NCBI GenBank assembly: GCA_012798835.1
Contig: JAAZML010000142.1
Span: 1-38,239 of the forward strand
Source of the DNA: Clostridium sp.
GTDB taxonomy: Bacteria; Bacillota; Clostridia; Acetivibrionales; Acetivibrionaceae
Reading direction: 5' to 3'
Length of the DNA: 38,239 bases
Below the pieces are notes generated by a model. The model ran no database searches, was not told where the DNA came from, and saw nothing but the letters and a program-made list of their open reading frames with translations. Below are positions 25,460 through 32,611 of the stretch, one piece after another. Positions within the stretch are counted from its first letter, which is position 1. Each line of letters opens with the position of its first letter. The translations under genes were made by a program, and so were the position numbers.

Positions 25460-25735
25460 CTACAACGTGACTTCGTGATAATAATGTCTGTCAGGTCTTG
25501 TAATTTCCCTAAACACCCTAATCCCTGGAAAACCAGAGGTCCGTAGAACCCCAGCCGCCTGGGGTAGTTCACTGTCTTTAAACCTAACCCCCATATTACA
25601 TGAATCCGTCATTATCTCTCTGGGCATAAAAGTGATTTCGCTGCTTTTCATACCCTCATTTTTCATTCTCCGCTCAAGGAAAAAGGCATAGGATCTAGAC
25701 ATCAAACCAACATAATAATATTCCATATTAACCAC
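25460..25735 (-). CDS. DUF3343 family protein (putative Se/S carrier-like)
   Basis: A 91-residue protein that fits the DUF3343 family, small proteins described as putative selenium/sulfur carriers. The start 'YYYVGLMSRSYAFFLERRM' is an alpha/beta opening with a helix that places the protein's single Cys in 'DSCNMGVRFK' (about residues 45-54), the position of the family's Cys-Gly-x-x-x-R-F motif (here Asn replaces Gly). The start is GTG at 25735, six bases after GGGGGGG, or ATG at 25726 behind GGTGG; both are possible. It lies 78 bases downstream of the Cys-rich gene and near larE, so a sulfur-handling role is plausible but unproved. Confidence 0.75.
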   Translation of the reverse strand: MVNMEYYYVGLMSRSYAFFLERRMKNEGMKSSEITFMPREIMTDSCNMGVRFKDSELPQAAGVLRTSGFPGIRVFREITRPDRHYYHEVTL

Positions 25736-25812
25736 CCAAAGCCCCCCCTAAAACACCCGGGTATATGCAATACAGGACCGCACTTTACATGCAGCCCTGC
25801 ATTAATTAAAAC

Positions 25813-26589
25813 CTAGCAGTCCTTTTTGCAGTCTTGTTTGTCTAGAGGATTCCATTTCTGATCCGGGAAAAACTTGGATGGAAACGGTGTTTTCCTTTTA
25901 TCGTTAAAGGTCTTGCAGTTTTGTACGGCAGGATTTGCCTGCTCTGAAGGTACTGGACAATAACCGTATGCTGGTATAAGAAGCTGTACGATACATTCAC
26001 ATTTGACAACGAAGAAAGCACCTATATCAAGTGTTAGTATCCCTGTGTTTGGGTTGACAACATCGTTAAATGCCTCTACTAATGCTTCAACCTTGATTAG
26101 TGTACCATCGCAGTCTAATGTCTTTCCATGGCCACCCTCCGAGCAATCTGCCGTGGATTTTATGATTCCAACCTGTGCTATGCAGCTGGGACAATAGATT
26201 TCGTTGACTGTAAGATTAAAAGCAGCCTCATCGCACTGGCTATGTTGACCCGCCCCATCGGAATAGTGTACCGTATATCTAACCCTTACAAATATCTTAA
26301 GTTTTTTACAACCCGGTCTTGACAATGAATCGGTTTTTGAGATTACTTTAACCTCTACGATATCAAAGTCGGTCGCACCCTCAAAGGCAAAAGCAGGGTG
26401 ACAACATTGTTCGGAACGCTTTTTCAGGCATATAGTCCTTGTTACGCAGTCTCTTAGGGCAACCTGATCAAAAACCTTTGGTACCTGCACGCACACCAAC
26501 TCGTTTGGAGGAGGAAAACAGCCAGGATTTAAAATCTGACCCGCCTCAATTTTTGGTCCGCATTCTTTTTTGGGTCCATGCTCATACAT
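25813..26589 (-). CDS. Cysteine-rich hypothetical protein, 258 aa
   Basis: Not assigned to a family. The 258-residue protein has 19 cysteines spread over its length, including CC (about 69-70), CPSC (about 132-135) and CEC (about 187-189), and ends 'DKQDCKKDC'. There is no signal peptide or membrane helix. The stretch 'NELVCVQVPKVFDQVALRDC' near residues 29-48 and the later beta-strand pattern ('LKIFVRVRYTVHYSD') resemble clostridial proteins with a 'VPKVYDQ' box that are often spore-coat or exosporium related; this is a recollection of pattern, not a database match. The ATG is eight bases after GGGGGG. It is probably a cross-linked structural protein or a metal-binding protein. Confidence 0.75.
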   Translation of the reverse strand: MYEHGPKKECGPKIEAGQILNPGCFPPPNELVCVQVPKVFDQVALRDCVTRTICLKKRSEQCCHPAFAFEGATDFDIVEVKVISKTDSLSRPGCKKLKIFVRVRYTVHYSDGAGQHSQCDEAAFNLTVNEIYCPSCIAQVGIIKSTADCSEGGHGKTLDCDGTLIKVEALVEAFNDVVNPNTGILTLDIGAFFVVKCECIVQLLIPAYGYCPVPSEQANPAVQNCKTFNDKRKTPFPSKFFPDQKWNPLDKQDCKKDC

Positions 26590-26763
26590 ATAAATAACCC
26601 CCCTTTCGATGTATTACCTTATAGAAGTTAGCTTTTTGTACATCTCATAGAATTTTGTCTAGGGATATTGTTACATTATCATTATATTTATGAACACAGA
26701 AAAGGGTTACAAATTTTATGCATTATGGTGAAGTACCCAACATAAGATTTTAAAAAATATGGT

Positions 26764-27567
26764 TCACAGCATCTCATTCAGGCTCCCCATCCTATAACCT
26801 TCCAAATCTAAGGTAACATATTTAAAACCCATCCCCTTTAATTTTAAACTGACCTGTTCTAAAAAATTTCCTTCCAGGAAAACTTTTCTTTCCTCAGTTT
26901 CCACTTCAATTCTGGCAATATCACCATGATGACGCACCCTCACTTGACTAAATCCCAGATCGGATATATACTGCTCTGCTTTATCTACCATTTCAAGCTT
27001 TTCCCTAGTTATTTCATGTCCATAGGGTATTCTTGATGCAAGGCAAGCAGAGCTTGGGGTTTTCCAGGTTTTGATACCCATCCTGCGTGAAATCCTTCTT
27101 ATATCCTTCTTTGTCATATTCGCATCCTTCAGCGGGCTTACAATGCCCAGTTCTTTTAAGGCCCTAATCCCCGGCCTATAATCATCAGTATCATCAAAAT
27201 TTGTACCATCAGCCACATCAGAAAAACCAGCATTTCGGGCCGCCCTGATAACCTCCGAGAAAATTTGTTTCTTACAATAATAACATCTATCTTTCGGATT
27301 TTCGCCAAATTTCTCTATGGTTAAGATATCAAGTTCAACAACCAAATGTTTTAAATTGAGATCTTTTATAAATTCCCTTGCTCGCCCAAATTCCCTTTCC
27401 GGGGAAAATGCTGAATGGACGGTTATTGCTAAGGTATTTCGCCCCAGAATCTCATGCGCGGTTTTAAGCAAAAATGTGCTATCCGTGCCCCCTGAAAAAG
27501 CTATGGCAATTTTACCGATCCTTTTCAAATAATTTTTTAATTTATCCAGCTTTTCATATGTGTTCAC
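26764..27567 (-). CDS. larE: LarE-type ATP-dependent sulfur transferase
   Basis: PP-loop ATPase of 267 residues. LarE makes the dithio-acid of the nickel-pincer cofactor of lactate racemase. 'IAIAFSGGTDSTFLLKTA' near residue 20 is the PP loop; 'DGTNFDDTDDYRPGIRAL' near 120 and 'TPSSACLASRIPYG' near 168 are family signatures, the last holding the key cysteine. A CYYC pair near residue 93 is also present; in enzymes such as that of Thermotoga such a pair plus the third Cys holds an iron-sulfur cluster. The start chosen is GTG at 27567 after a GGGGGG site; the frame extends to 27600. No larA, larB or larC is in the window. A related sulfur-insertion role cannot be excluded. Confidence 0.88.
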   Translation of the reverse strand: MNTYEKLDKLKNYLKRIGKIAIAFSGGTDSTFLLKTAHEILGRNTLAITVHSAFSPEREFGRAREFIKDLNLKHLVVELDILTIEKFGENPKDRCYYCKKQIFSEVIRAARNAGFSDVADGTNFDDTDDYRPGIRALKELGIVSPLKDANMTKKDIRRISRRMGIKTWKTPSSACLASRIPYGHEITREKLEMVDKAEQYISDLGFSQVRVRHHGDIARIEVETEERKVFLEGNFLEQVSLKLKGMGFKYVTLDLEGYRMGSLNEML

Positions 27568-27655
27568 TAGATACCATCCCCCCATTTTAAAATGATACAC
27601 CCTTCCCTAATTGCGCTATTCTTTGGCTATCATTCTACCTTGCGCCACATAATAC

Positions 27656-27686
27656 AAAAAAGCTATCCTTTGAGGATAGCTTTTTT
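27656..27686. terminator. Terminator downstream of spoVS
   Basis: AAAAAAGCTATCC (27656-27668) and GGATAGCTTTTTT (27674-27686) form a perfect 13-pair stem with a five-base loop. It ends spoVS on the minus strand, before larE. Confidence 0.92.
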
Positions 27687-27695
27687 GCCGATAAA

Positions 27696-27962
27696 TTATC
27701 TTCTCCTTGGTTCAACAATAAGTTTAATTGCCGTCTTTTCCCCCCCGTCAATCTCCACATCCGTAAAAGCCGGGATACAGATTAGCTCAATTCCTGATGG
27801 GGCAACAAAACCTCTTGCTATCGCTACCGCCTTTATTGCCTGATTTAATGCTCCTGCTCCAATTGCTTGGATCTCGGCTGTCCCGTTTTCCCTGATAACA
27901 CCTGCTAATGCTCCTGCAATAGAGTTTGGGCTAGACTTTGCTGAAACCTTTAAGATATTCAT
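27696..27962 (-). CDS. spoVS: Stage V sporulation protein S
   Basis: An 88-residue SpoVS, almost the same length as the Bacillus protein (86), with an Alba-like fold. The sequence 'LKVSAKSSPNSIAGALAG' and 'AIGAGALNQAIKAVAIARG' is highly characteristic. In Bacillus it affects septation and coat assembly during sporulation; the fold suggests nucleic-acid binding. The ATG is ten bases after AAGGGGG. A probable sigma-H promoter (28142-28170) lies about 170 bases upstream, agreeing with the known sigma-H control of spoVS. Strong terminator just downstream; monocistronic. Confidence 0.97.
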   Translation of the reverse strand: MNILKVSAKSSPNSIAGALAGVIRENGTAEIQAIGAGALNQAIKAVAIARGFVAPSGIELICIPAFTDVEIDGGEKTAIKLIVEPRRR

Positions 27963-28141
27963 GGTCTCTTACCCCCTTTTATTAGTAGACCAAAACCACC
28001 AGCTCGTACCCGGTCATTTGCAACGTATCTGCCTTTGATTTTGCGGTATAATGCGTTTTGAACCTGTTTAATTGGAAAGATTTTTGCATACTATTTTGCT
28101 AGTGAAGAACAATGAGCATCGCAGTTATCCTATATTATTAT

Positions 28142-28170
28142 AAGTTCTACGAAAGTTATGGAAATCCTCC
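28142..28170 (-). promoter_or_regulatory. Probable sigma-H promoter for spoVS
   Basis: On the minus strand: GGAGGATTT (28162-28170), 11-base spacer, GTAGAACTT (28142-28150). This fits RnAGGAWWW-N11/12-RnnGAATWW with one mismatch. A TATAAT a few bases downstream could also serve sigma-A. The rest of 27963-28274 holds no other recognised element. Confidence 0.6.
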
Positions 28171-28274
28171 TTTTACATACAAAGCATAGGATTTGCAGCT
28201 AATTATCAGGTAGACTACAAGTTTATACATTTGGATCCCTTTTCATTTTTCATTATGGTTATTTGAAAGATAAA

Positions 28275-29057
28275 CTATAGCTCTAAAAGGTGATGTATTC
28301 TTTCTATACTAGTTGTTTTGCCTGTGTTTTCATCGATATCCATGTAAACAGCACTAAACTGTATTGTCCCTTGAGCAACCTCAAATCTTGCCGGCATATT
28401 ATCCATAAATTTTTTAATCACGATTTCCCTCTTGACACCAATAATTCCATCATAGGGTCCAGTCATGCCCACATCCGAAATAAAAGCTGTACCAAAAGGC
28501 AATATTCTTTCATCGGCGGTCTGGACATGGGTATGCGTGCCCAGGACACAGCTAACCTTTCCATCTAGATACCAAGCCAGTGCACATTTTTCTGAAGTGG
28601 CCTCTGCATGCATATCTACAACAATTACCTTTGCAAAACTTTTTAAGTATTCCAGCTCCCTTTTTGCCACCTTGAAGGGACAATCCGCACTATCCATATA
28701 AATCCTTCCCACTAGATTTAGTATACCTATCTTTCCACTTTTCCCTTCTAGTATTGCAGACCCTTTGCCTGGGACTCCTTCTGGATAATTGGCAGGTCTT
28801 ATGATATTACTATCGGAATCAATAAAACTTAGTACCTCCCTTTTAGACCATGTATGGTTTCCTAGGGTTATCCCATCAACCCCAAAACGATACAACTCTT
28901 GCGCAACTACATACGTAATACCACTCCCGCCTGCTGCATTTTCCCCATTGGCAATGCAAAAATCAATTTCCCTTTCCCTTTTTAACTTTTGAACAAACTC
29001 ACCAACAGCTTTTCTACCTGGGTTACCAAAAACGTCACCAATAAACAGAATCTTCAA
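28275..29057 (-). CDS. ymdB: YmdB family metallophosphoesterase
   Basis: A 260-residue metallophosphoesterase of the YmdB family, a 2',3'-cyclic-nucleotide phosphodiesterase in related bacteria, influencing biofilm and motility choices in Bacillus. Metal-binding motifs: 'GDVFGNPGR' (about 7-15), 'NGENAAGG' (about 37), 'LGNHTW' (about 65), 'DMHAEATSEK' (about 150) and 'GTHTHVQTADE' (about 175). The start is TTG at 29057, seven bases after GGAGG; the frame goes up to 29087 without support. In Bacillus, ymdB follows rny (ymdA) directly and spoVS follows ymdB: the same rny-ymdB-spoVS order is kept here, although a terminator separates rny from ymdB. Confidence 0.94.
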   Translation of the reverse strand: MKILFIGDVFGNPGRKAVGEFVQKLKREREIDFCIANGENAAGGSGITYVVAQELYRFGVDGITLGNHTWSKREVLSFIDSDSNIIRPANYPEGVPGKGSAILEGKSGKIGILNLVGRIYMDSADCPFKVAKRELEYLKSFAKVIVVDMHAEATSEKCALAWYLDGKVSCVLGTHTHVQTADERILPFGTAFISDVGMTGPYDGIIGVKREIVIKKFMDNMPARFEVAQGTIQFSAVYMDIDENTGKTTSIERIHHLLEL

Positions 29058-29132
29058 AGCATATCCTCCGTTTCGTTGTATATACAATGATTTTACACTT
29101 TTATTAACCTAGTTTTGATGCAAATCCCAAAA

Positions 29133-29164
29133 ACATAAAAAGCGTGATTCCACGCTTTTTATGT
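29133..29164. terminator. Terminator downstream of rny
   Basis: ACATAAAAAGCGTG (29133-29146) and CACGCTTTTTATGT (29151-29164) form a perfect 14-pair stem with loop ATTC. It ends rny on the minus strand, where a further T-rich tail follows. Confidence 0.9.
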
Positions 29165-29177
29165 AAAACTATCCATG

Positions 29178-30755
29178 CTATTTAGCATATTCTATACATC
29201 TAGTTTCCCTTATAACATTTACTTTGATCTGTCCCGGATAATCAAGCTCGTCTTCTATTTTTTTAACAATATCCCTGGCCACAAGTGATATATCTGCATC
29301 GCTTACATTTTCAGGCTTAACCATTATACGTATCTCCCTACCCGCCTGAATTGCAAAGCACTTGTCTACACCATCAAAGGAATTTGCTATTTCCTCAAGC
29401 TTTTCCAGCCTTTTTATATATGATTCTAGGCTTTCCCTTCTAGCACCGGGTCTTGCCGCCGATATGGAGTCGGCTGCCTGTATTAAAACGGCAACCACCG
29501 AGGTGGCTTCTATATCGCCGTGATGCGAGGCTATTGCACTTACAATTTCTTTGCTTTCCTTGTATTTTTTAGCAAGATCCGCCCCTATGGTTACATGGGA
29601 GCCCTCAATTTCATGATCCGCCGCTTTGCCGATATCATGTAACAGACCCGCCCTTTTGGCCATATTCACATCGACACCCAGCTCCGAGGCCATTAAACCT
29701 GCCAAGTGGGAAACCTCAATGGAATGATTTAGTACGTTCTGGCCATAGCTAGTCCTAAATCTAAGCTTACCAAGGAGTTTAATAATCTCAGGATGTAATC
29801 CGTGCACCCCTGTATCAAATGTAGCATTTTCCCCTTCCTGCCTTATGGTAACCTCAACTTCTTTTTTTGCCTTTTCCACCATTTCCTCGATTCTTGCAGG
29901 ATGGATTCGGCCATCAAGGATAAGTTTTTCTAGGGTAATTCTTGCTACTTCCCTCCTAACGGGATCAAAGCCCGATAAAATAACTGCCTCCGGCGTGTCA
30001 TCAATAATGAGATCAATCCCTGTAAGTGTCTCTAATGTTCTGATATTTCTGCCTTCACGCCCAATTATCCTTCCCTTCATCTCGTCGTTTGGAAGCGGAA
30101 CAACGGAAACGGTAACTTCAGAAACGTGATCGGCTGCACATTTTTGAATTGACATAGCCACAATATCCTTTGCCTTAGCGTCTGACTCTTCCCTTGCTTT
30201 TGTCTCGATATCCTTAATAAGGATAGCCATTTCATGCCGGACTTCACTTTCGACGTTTTTAAGGAGTATTTCCTTGGCTTCATCCACCGATAAATCTGAA
30301 ATCTTTTCAAGCTCCTCTAACTGGCGCCTTTGCAGTTCTGATGTCTTTTCATGAAGTTCTTGGATCTCTTTTGTCTTCTTACTCAAAACCTCATCTTTTC
30401 TTTCTAGGGTCTCTACCTTCCTGTCCAGTGTTTCTTCCTTCTGAACCAGTCTTCTTTCCTGACGTTGAAGCTCGTTTCTTCTGTCCTTAATCTCCCTATC
30501 TAGCTCCATTCTACTTCTGTGAATCTCTTCTTTGGCCTCAAGCAACACTTCGCGTTTTTTACTTTCGGCCGTCTTTAGTGCCTCACTAATGATTTTTTTA
30601 GCTTCCTGTTCTGCACTTCCAATTTCAGCTTCTGCTTTTCTTTTTCTAAATTCAATACCTTTTCGGAAACTTATTACTGAAGCAATAATTGAAGCAATTA
30701 CTGCAATTACTATACCTATTAACAATCCGTAAAAAAAATAGTTAATAGCACACAC
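29178..30755 (-). CDS. rny: Ribonuclease Y
   Basis: Membrane-anchored endoribonuclease of about 525 residues that initiates mRNA decay and processing. Order: one N-terminal transmembrane helix (about 5-28), a long coiled coil (about 30-195), KH domain with '[15 protein letters not shown]' near 228, and HD domain with '[14 protein letters not shown]' near 341 and '[14 protein letters not shown]' near 365. The GTG at 30755 overlaps the AAGGAGG site (30755-30761), which is too close for initiation; the in-frame ATT at 30746 has ideal eight-base spacing and may be the true start. The last few N-terminal residues are therefore uncertain. It is transcribed from a strong promoter at 30817-30845. Confidence 0.95.
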   Translation of the reverse strand: MCAINYFFYGLLIGIVIAVIASIIASVISFRKGIEFRKRKAEAEIGSAEQEAKKIISEALKTAESKKREVLLEAKEEIHRSRMELDREIKDRRNELQRQERRLVQKEETLDRKVETLERKDEVLSKKTKEIQELHEKTSELQRRQLEELEKISDLSVDEAKEILLKNVESEVRHEMAILIKDIETKAREESDAKAKDIVAMSIQKCAADHVSEVTVSVVPLPNDEMKGRIIGREGRNIRTLETLTGIDLIIDDTPEAVILSGFDPVRREVARITLEKLILDGRIHPARIEEMVEKAKKEVEVTIRQEGENATFDTGVHGLHPEIIKLLGKLRFRTSYGQNVLNHSIEVSHLAGLMASELGVDVNMAKRAGLLHDIGKAADHEIEGSHVTIGADLAKKYKESKEIVSAIASHHGDIEATSVVAVLIQAADSISAARPGARRESLESYIKRLEKLEEIANSFDGVDKCFAIQAGREIRIMVKPENVSDADISLVARDIVKKIEDELDYPGQIKVNVIRETRCIEYAK

Positions 30756-30788
30756 CTCCTTATTCAGTTTTCAATGGTCAAAATTAAA

Positions 30789-30809
30789 TACTTAAATAAC
30801 GTTTAAGTA
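30789..30809 (-). repeat. Inverted repeat at the start of the rny transcript
   Basis: TACTTAAA (30789-30796) and TTTAAGTA (30802-30809) are a perfect eight-base inverted repeat around TAACG. It begins about where transcription should start, so it may be a 5' protective hairpin or an operator. Confidence 0.45.
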
Positions 30810-30816
30810 CCTTTTA

Positions 30817-30845
30817 ATTTTAATCTCTTTTAATTTTTATGTCAA
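30817..30845 (-). promoter_or_regulatory. Sigma-A promoter for rny
   Basis: On the minus strand: TTGACA (30840-30845), 17-base spacer, TAAAAT (30817-30822). The -35 overlaps the stop codon of the upstream half-ATPase gene. Confidence 0.8.
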
Positions 30846-31543
30846 GAATCAAATGGCTTTTCCGGTCTTTCCTCATCACCTACAATTATGCTAATCCCGT
30901 TATTCATCTCAACCCTGTACCATTTGTCAGCCATTTCACTAAGATGTCTGTTGTGCGTGATCATTATCACTTGTCTTTTGAACATATAAGTCACCTGTCT
31001 TAAAAATTCTGCAACCTGAGTAATATAATCATCACTTACATGCTTGGCAGGCTCATCCAATATAATAGGTCCTTTTAATTCCAGATCGCTACATTCTAGC
31101 ATAGCAATTCGTATCGCAAGGGAGATAATATCAATTATTCCCCCGCCCCTTGCATCCTGCGGTTTTGTCTTAATAGTCATCCCATCTAAGTTGCTCACAA
31201 CAAAAAATTCGGCCTCAGGTCTGCCTCGCACCTCTTCTATTTCTATCCTAAATTCAAGATTTGAATCAAATATGTATTGAAGGCAGTTTGTTACTAGGGA
31301 TTCTATATGTGCCCTTGACTGTTCCCGGGCATGCTCTGATACCCTTTGAAGCAATATCCTTACTTTTTCTAAAACATCGATATTGTCAAGGGTTTTTTGC
31401 AACTGTGTCTCAAGGGTCAGCTTTCGCTCTACCAGATGATCCATTTTTCCCTTTTGATTATAATAAAATATTTTCGCCTTCTCATACCAATATTTTATGT
31501 CTTCAAGTCTTTCCCGATACTTTGAACAATCGCTTTCTGGCAC
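30842..31543 (-). CDS. SMC/RecN-like half-ATPase lacking Walker A
   Basis: A 233-residue protein shaped like the C-terminal half of an SMC/SbcC/RecN ATPase. A coiled coil (about 5-90, 'MDHLVERKLTLETQLQKTL') leads into an ABC-type signature region 'DARGGGIIDIISLAIRIAM' near residue 130, Walker B 'GPIILDEPAKHVSDDY' near 158, and a switch histidine in 'IMITHNRH' near 196. No Walker A GxxGxGKS motif is present anywhere, so it cannot by itself be a complete ATP-binding head. The start is GTG at 31543, five bases after AAAGGATG. It lies between folD and rny. A separate Walker A partner elsewhere, or a regulatory role, is likely; the family's function is unknown to me. Confidence 0.75.
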   Translation of the reverse strand: MPESDCSKYRERLEDIKYWYEKAKIFYYNQKGKMDHLVERKLTLETQLQKTLDNIDVLEKVRILLQRVSEHAREQSRAHIESLVTNCLQYIFDSNLEFRIEIEEVRGRPEAEFFVVSNLDGMTIKTKPQDARGGGIIDIISLAIRIAMLECSDLELKGPIILDEPAKHVSDDYITQVAEFLRQVTYMFKRQVIMITHNRHLSEMADKWYRVEMNNGISIIVGDEERPEKPFDS

Positions 31544-31643
31544 TTTTTCATCCTTTCTTCTTTTCCATAGTTACGTATATGCTTTTTTTGTATTGTAATA
31601 TAAGTTTTTTATCCCAACAGTGATTTTTATATAAAGCCTGATG

Positions 31644-32498
31644 TTAAATGTTGGATTGGAGTTTTGCAGCCTTTACAGTGTTTTCCATAAGCATCGCAAT
31701 TGTCATAGGTCCCACCCCTCCGGGTACCGGTGTAATTGCCGCAGCAGCACCCCGGGCAGTTCCAAATTCAACATCCCCAACAAGTTTTTTATTTTCAAGT
31801 CTGTTTATACCTACATCTATTACCACGGCCCCTGGTTTTAGCCAATCACCCTTTACCATTTCCGCTCTGCCTACAGCTACAATAAGTATATCGGCTCTTT
31901 TGCATACTTCTTCTATGTTTTTTGTTTTGGAGTGACAGATGGTAACCGTTCCGTTTTGAGATAACAAAAGCATGGACATAGGCTTACCAACTATATTGCT
32001 CCTTCCAACAATAACACATTCCTTTCCGGATACATCAACACCGCTTTCGGCTATAAGCCTCATTATACCGGAAGGTGTACATGGTAAAAACACTGGGTTA
32101 CCTATCATAAGCCTTCCTACGTTCGTTGGATGGAAAGCGTCTACATCCTTTAAAACATCAATCGCCAAAATTACTTTTTCTTCGTTTATATGTTTTGGCA
32201 ATGGAAGCTGCACGAGTATTCCATTTATTCTCTTGTCCCCATTTAAGGTATGTATAAGTTCAATCAATTCATCCTCGGGAACATCCTTGTCTAAGGCATA
32301 CTCAAAAGACTCAACCCCTATTTCCCCGCATGCTTTTCTTTTAGAATTTACATACACCCTGGACGCAGGATCATCGCCCACAATTATCACCGCAAGCCCT
32401 GGATTTATACTTTTTTCTTTTAGTTTTTCTACCTCAAGTCTCAATTGAACCTTTATTTTCTTTGCTAATTCTTTTCCATTTAATATACTAGCCCCCAT
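31644..32498 (-). CDS. folD: Methylenetetrahydrofolate dehydrogenase/cyclohydrolase FolD
   Basis: Bifunctional enzyme of 284 residues interconverting methylene-, methenyl- and formyl-tetrahydrofolate. The active-site motif is 'SRVYVNSKRKACGEIG' near residues 47-62, with the catalytic Lys at 'YVNSK'. 'GILVQLPLPKHI' is near 95, 'DVDAFHP' near 118, and the NADP-binding 'VIVGRSNIVGKPMSMLL' near 160. 'TPVPGGVGPMTIAML' closes the protein. AAAGGACAGG precedes the ATG. It supplies the same one-carbon pool as GlyA, encoded 25 kb away. No clear terminator follows, so folD, the half-ATPase gene and possibly rny may be partly co-transcribed. Confidence 0.97.
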   Translation of the reverse strand: MGASILNGKELAKKIKVQLRLEVEKLKEKSINPGLAVIIVGDDPASRVYVNSKRKACGEIGVESFEYALDKDVPEDELIELIHTLNGDKRINGILVQLPLPKHINEEKVILAIDVLKDVDAFHPTNVGRLMIGNPVFLPCTPSGIMRLIAESGVDVSGKECVIVGRSNIVGKPMSMLLLSQNGTVTICHSKTKNIEEVCKRADILIVAVGRAEMVKGDWLKPGAVVIDVGINRLENKKLVGDVEFGTARGAAAAITPVPGGVGPMTIAMLMENTVKAAKLQSNI

Positions 32499-32611
32499 TT
32501 TGACCTGTCCTTTCTATATCTTTTTGTTGGTTATAAATCGTTTTAAAGTTAAATCATGTATGTTAAATTGATTTATTTTCTTAATTAGACTGTTTGCGGT
32601 TTGGCGCACCC

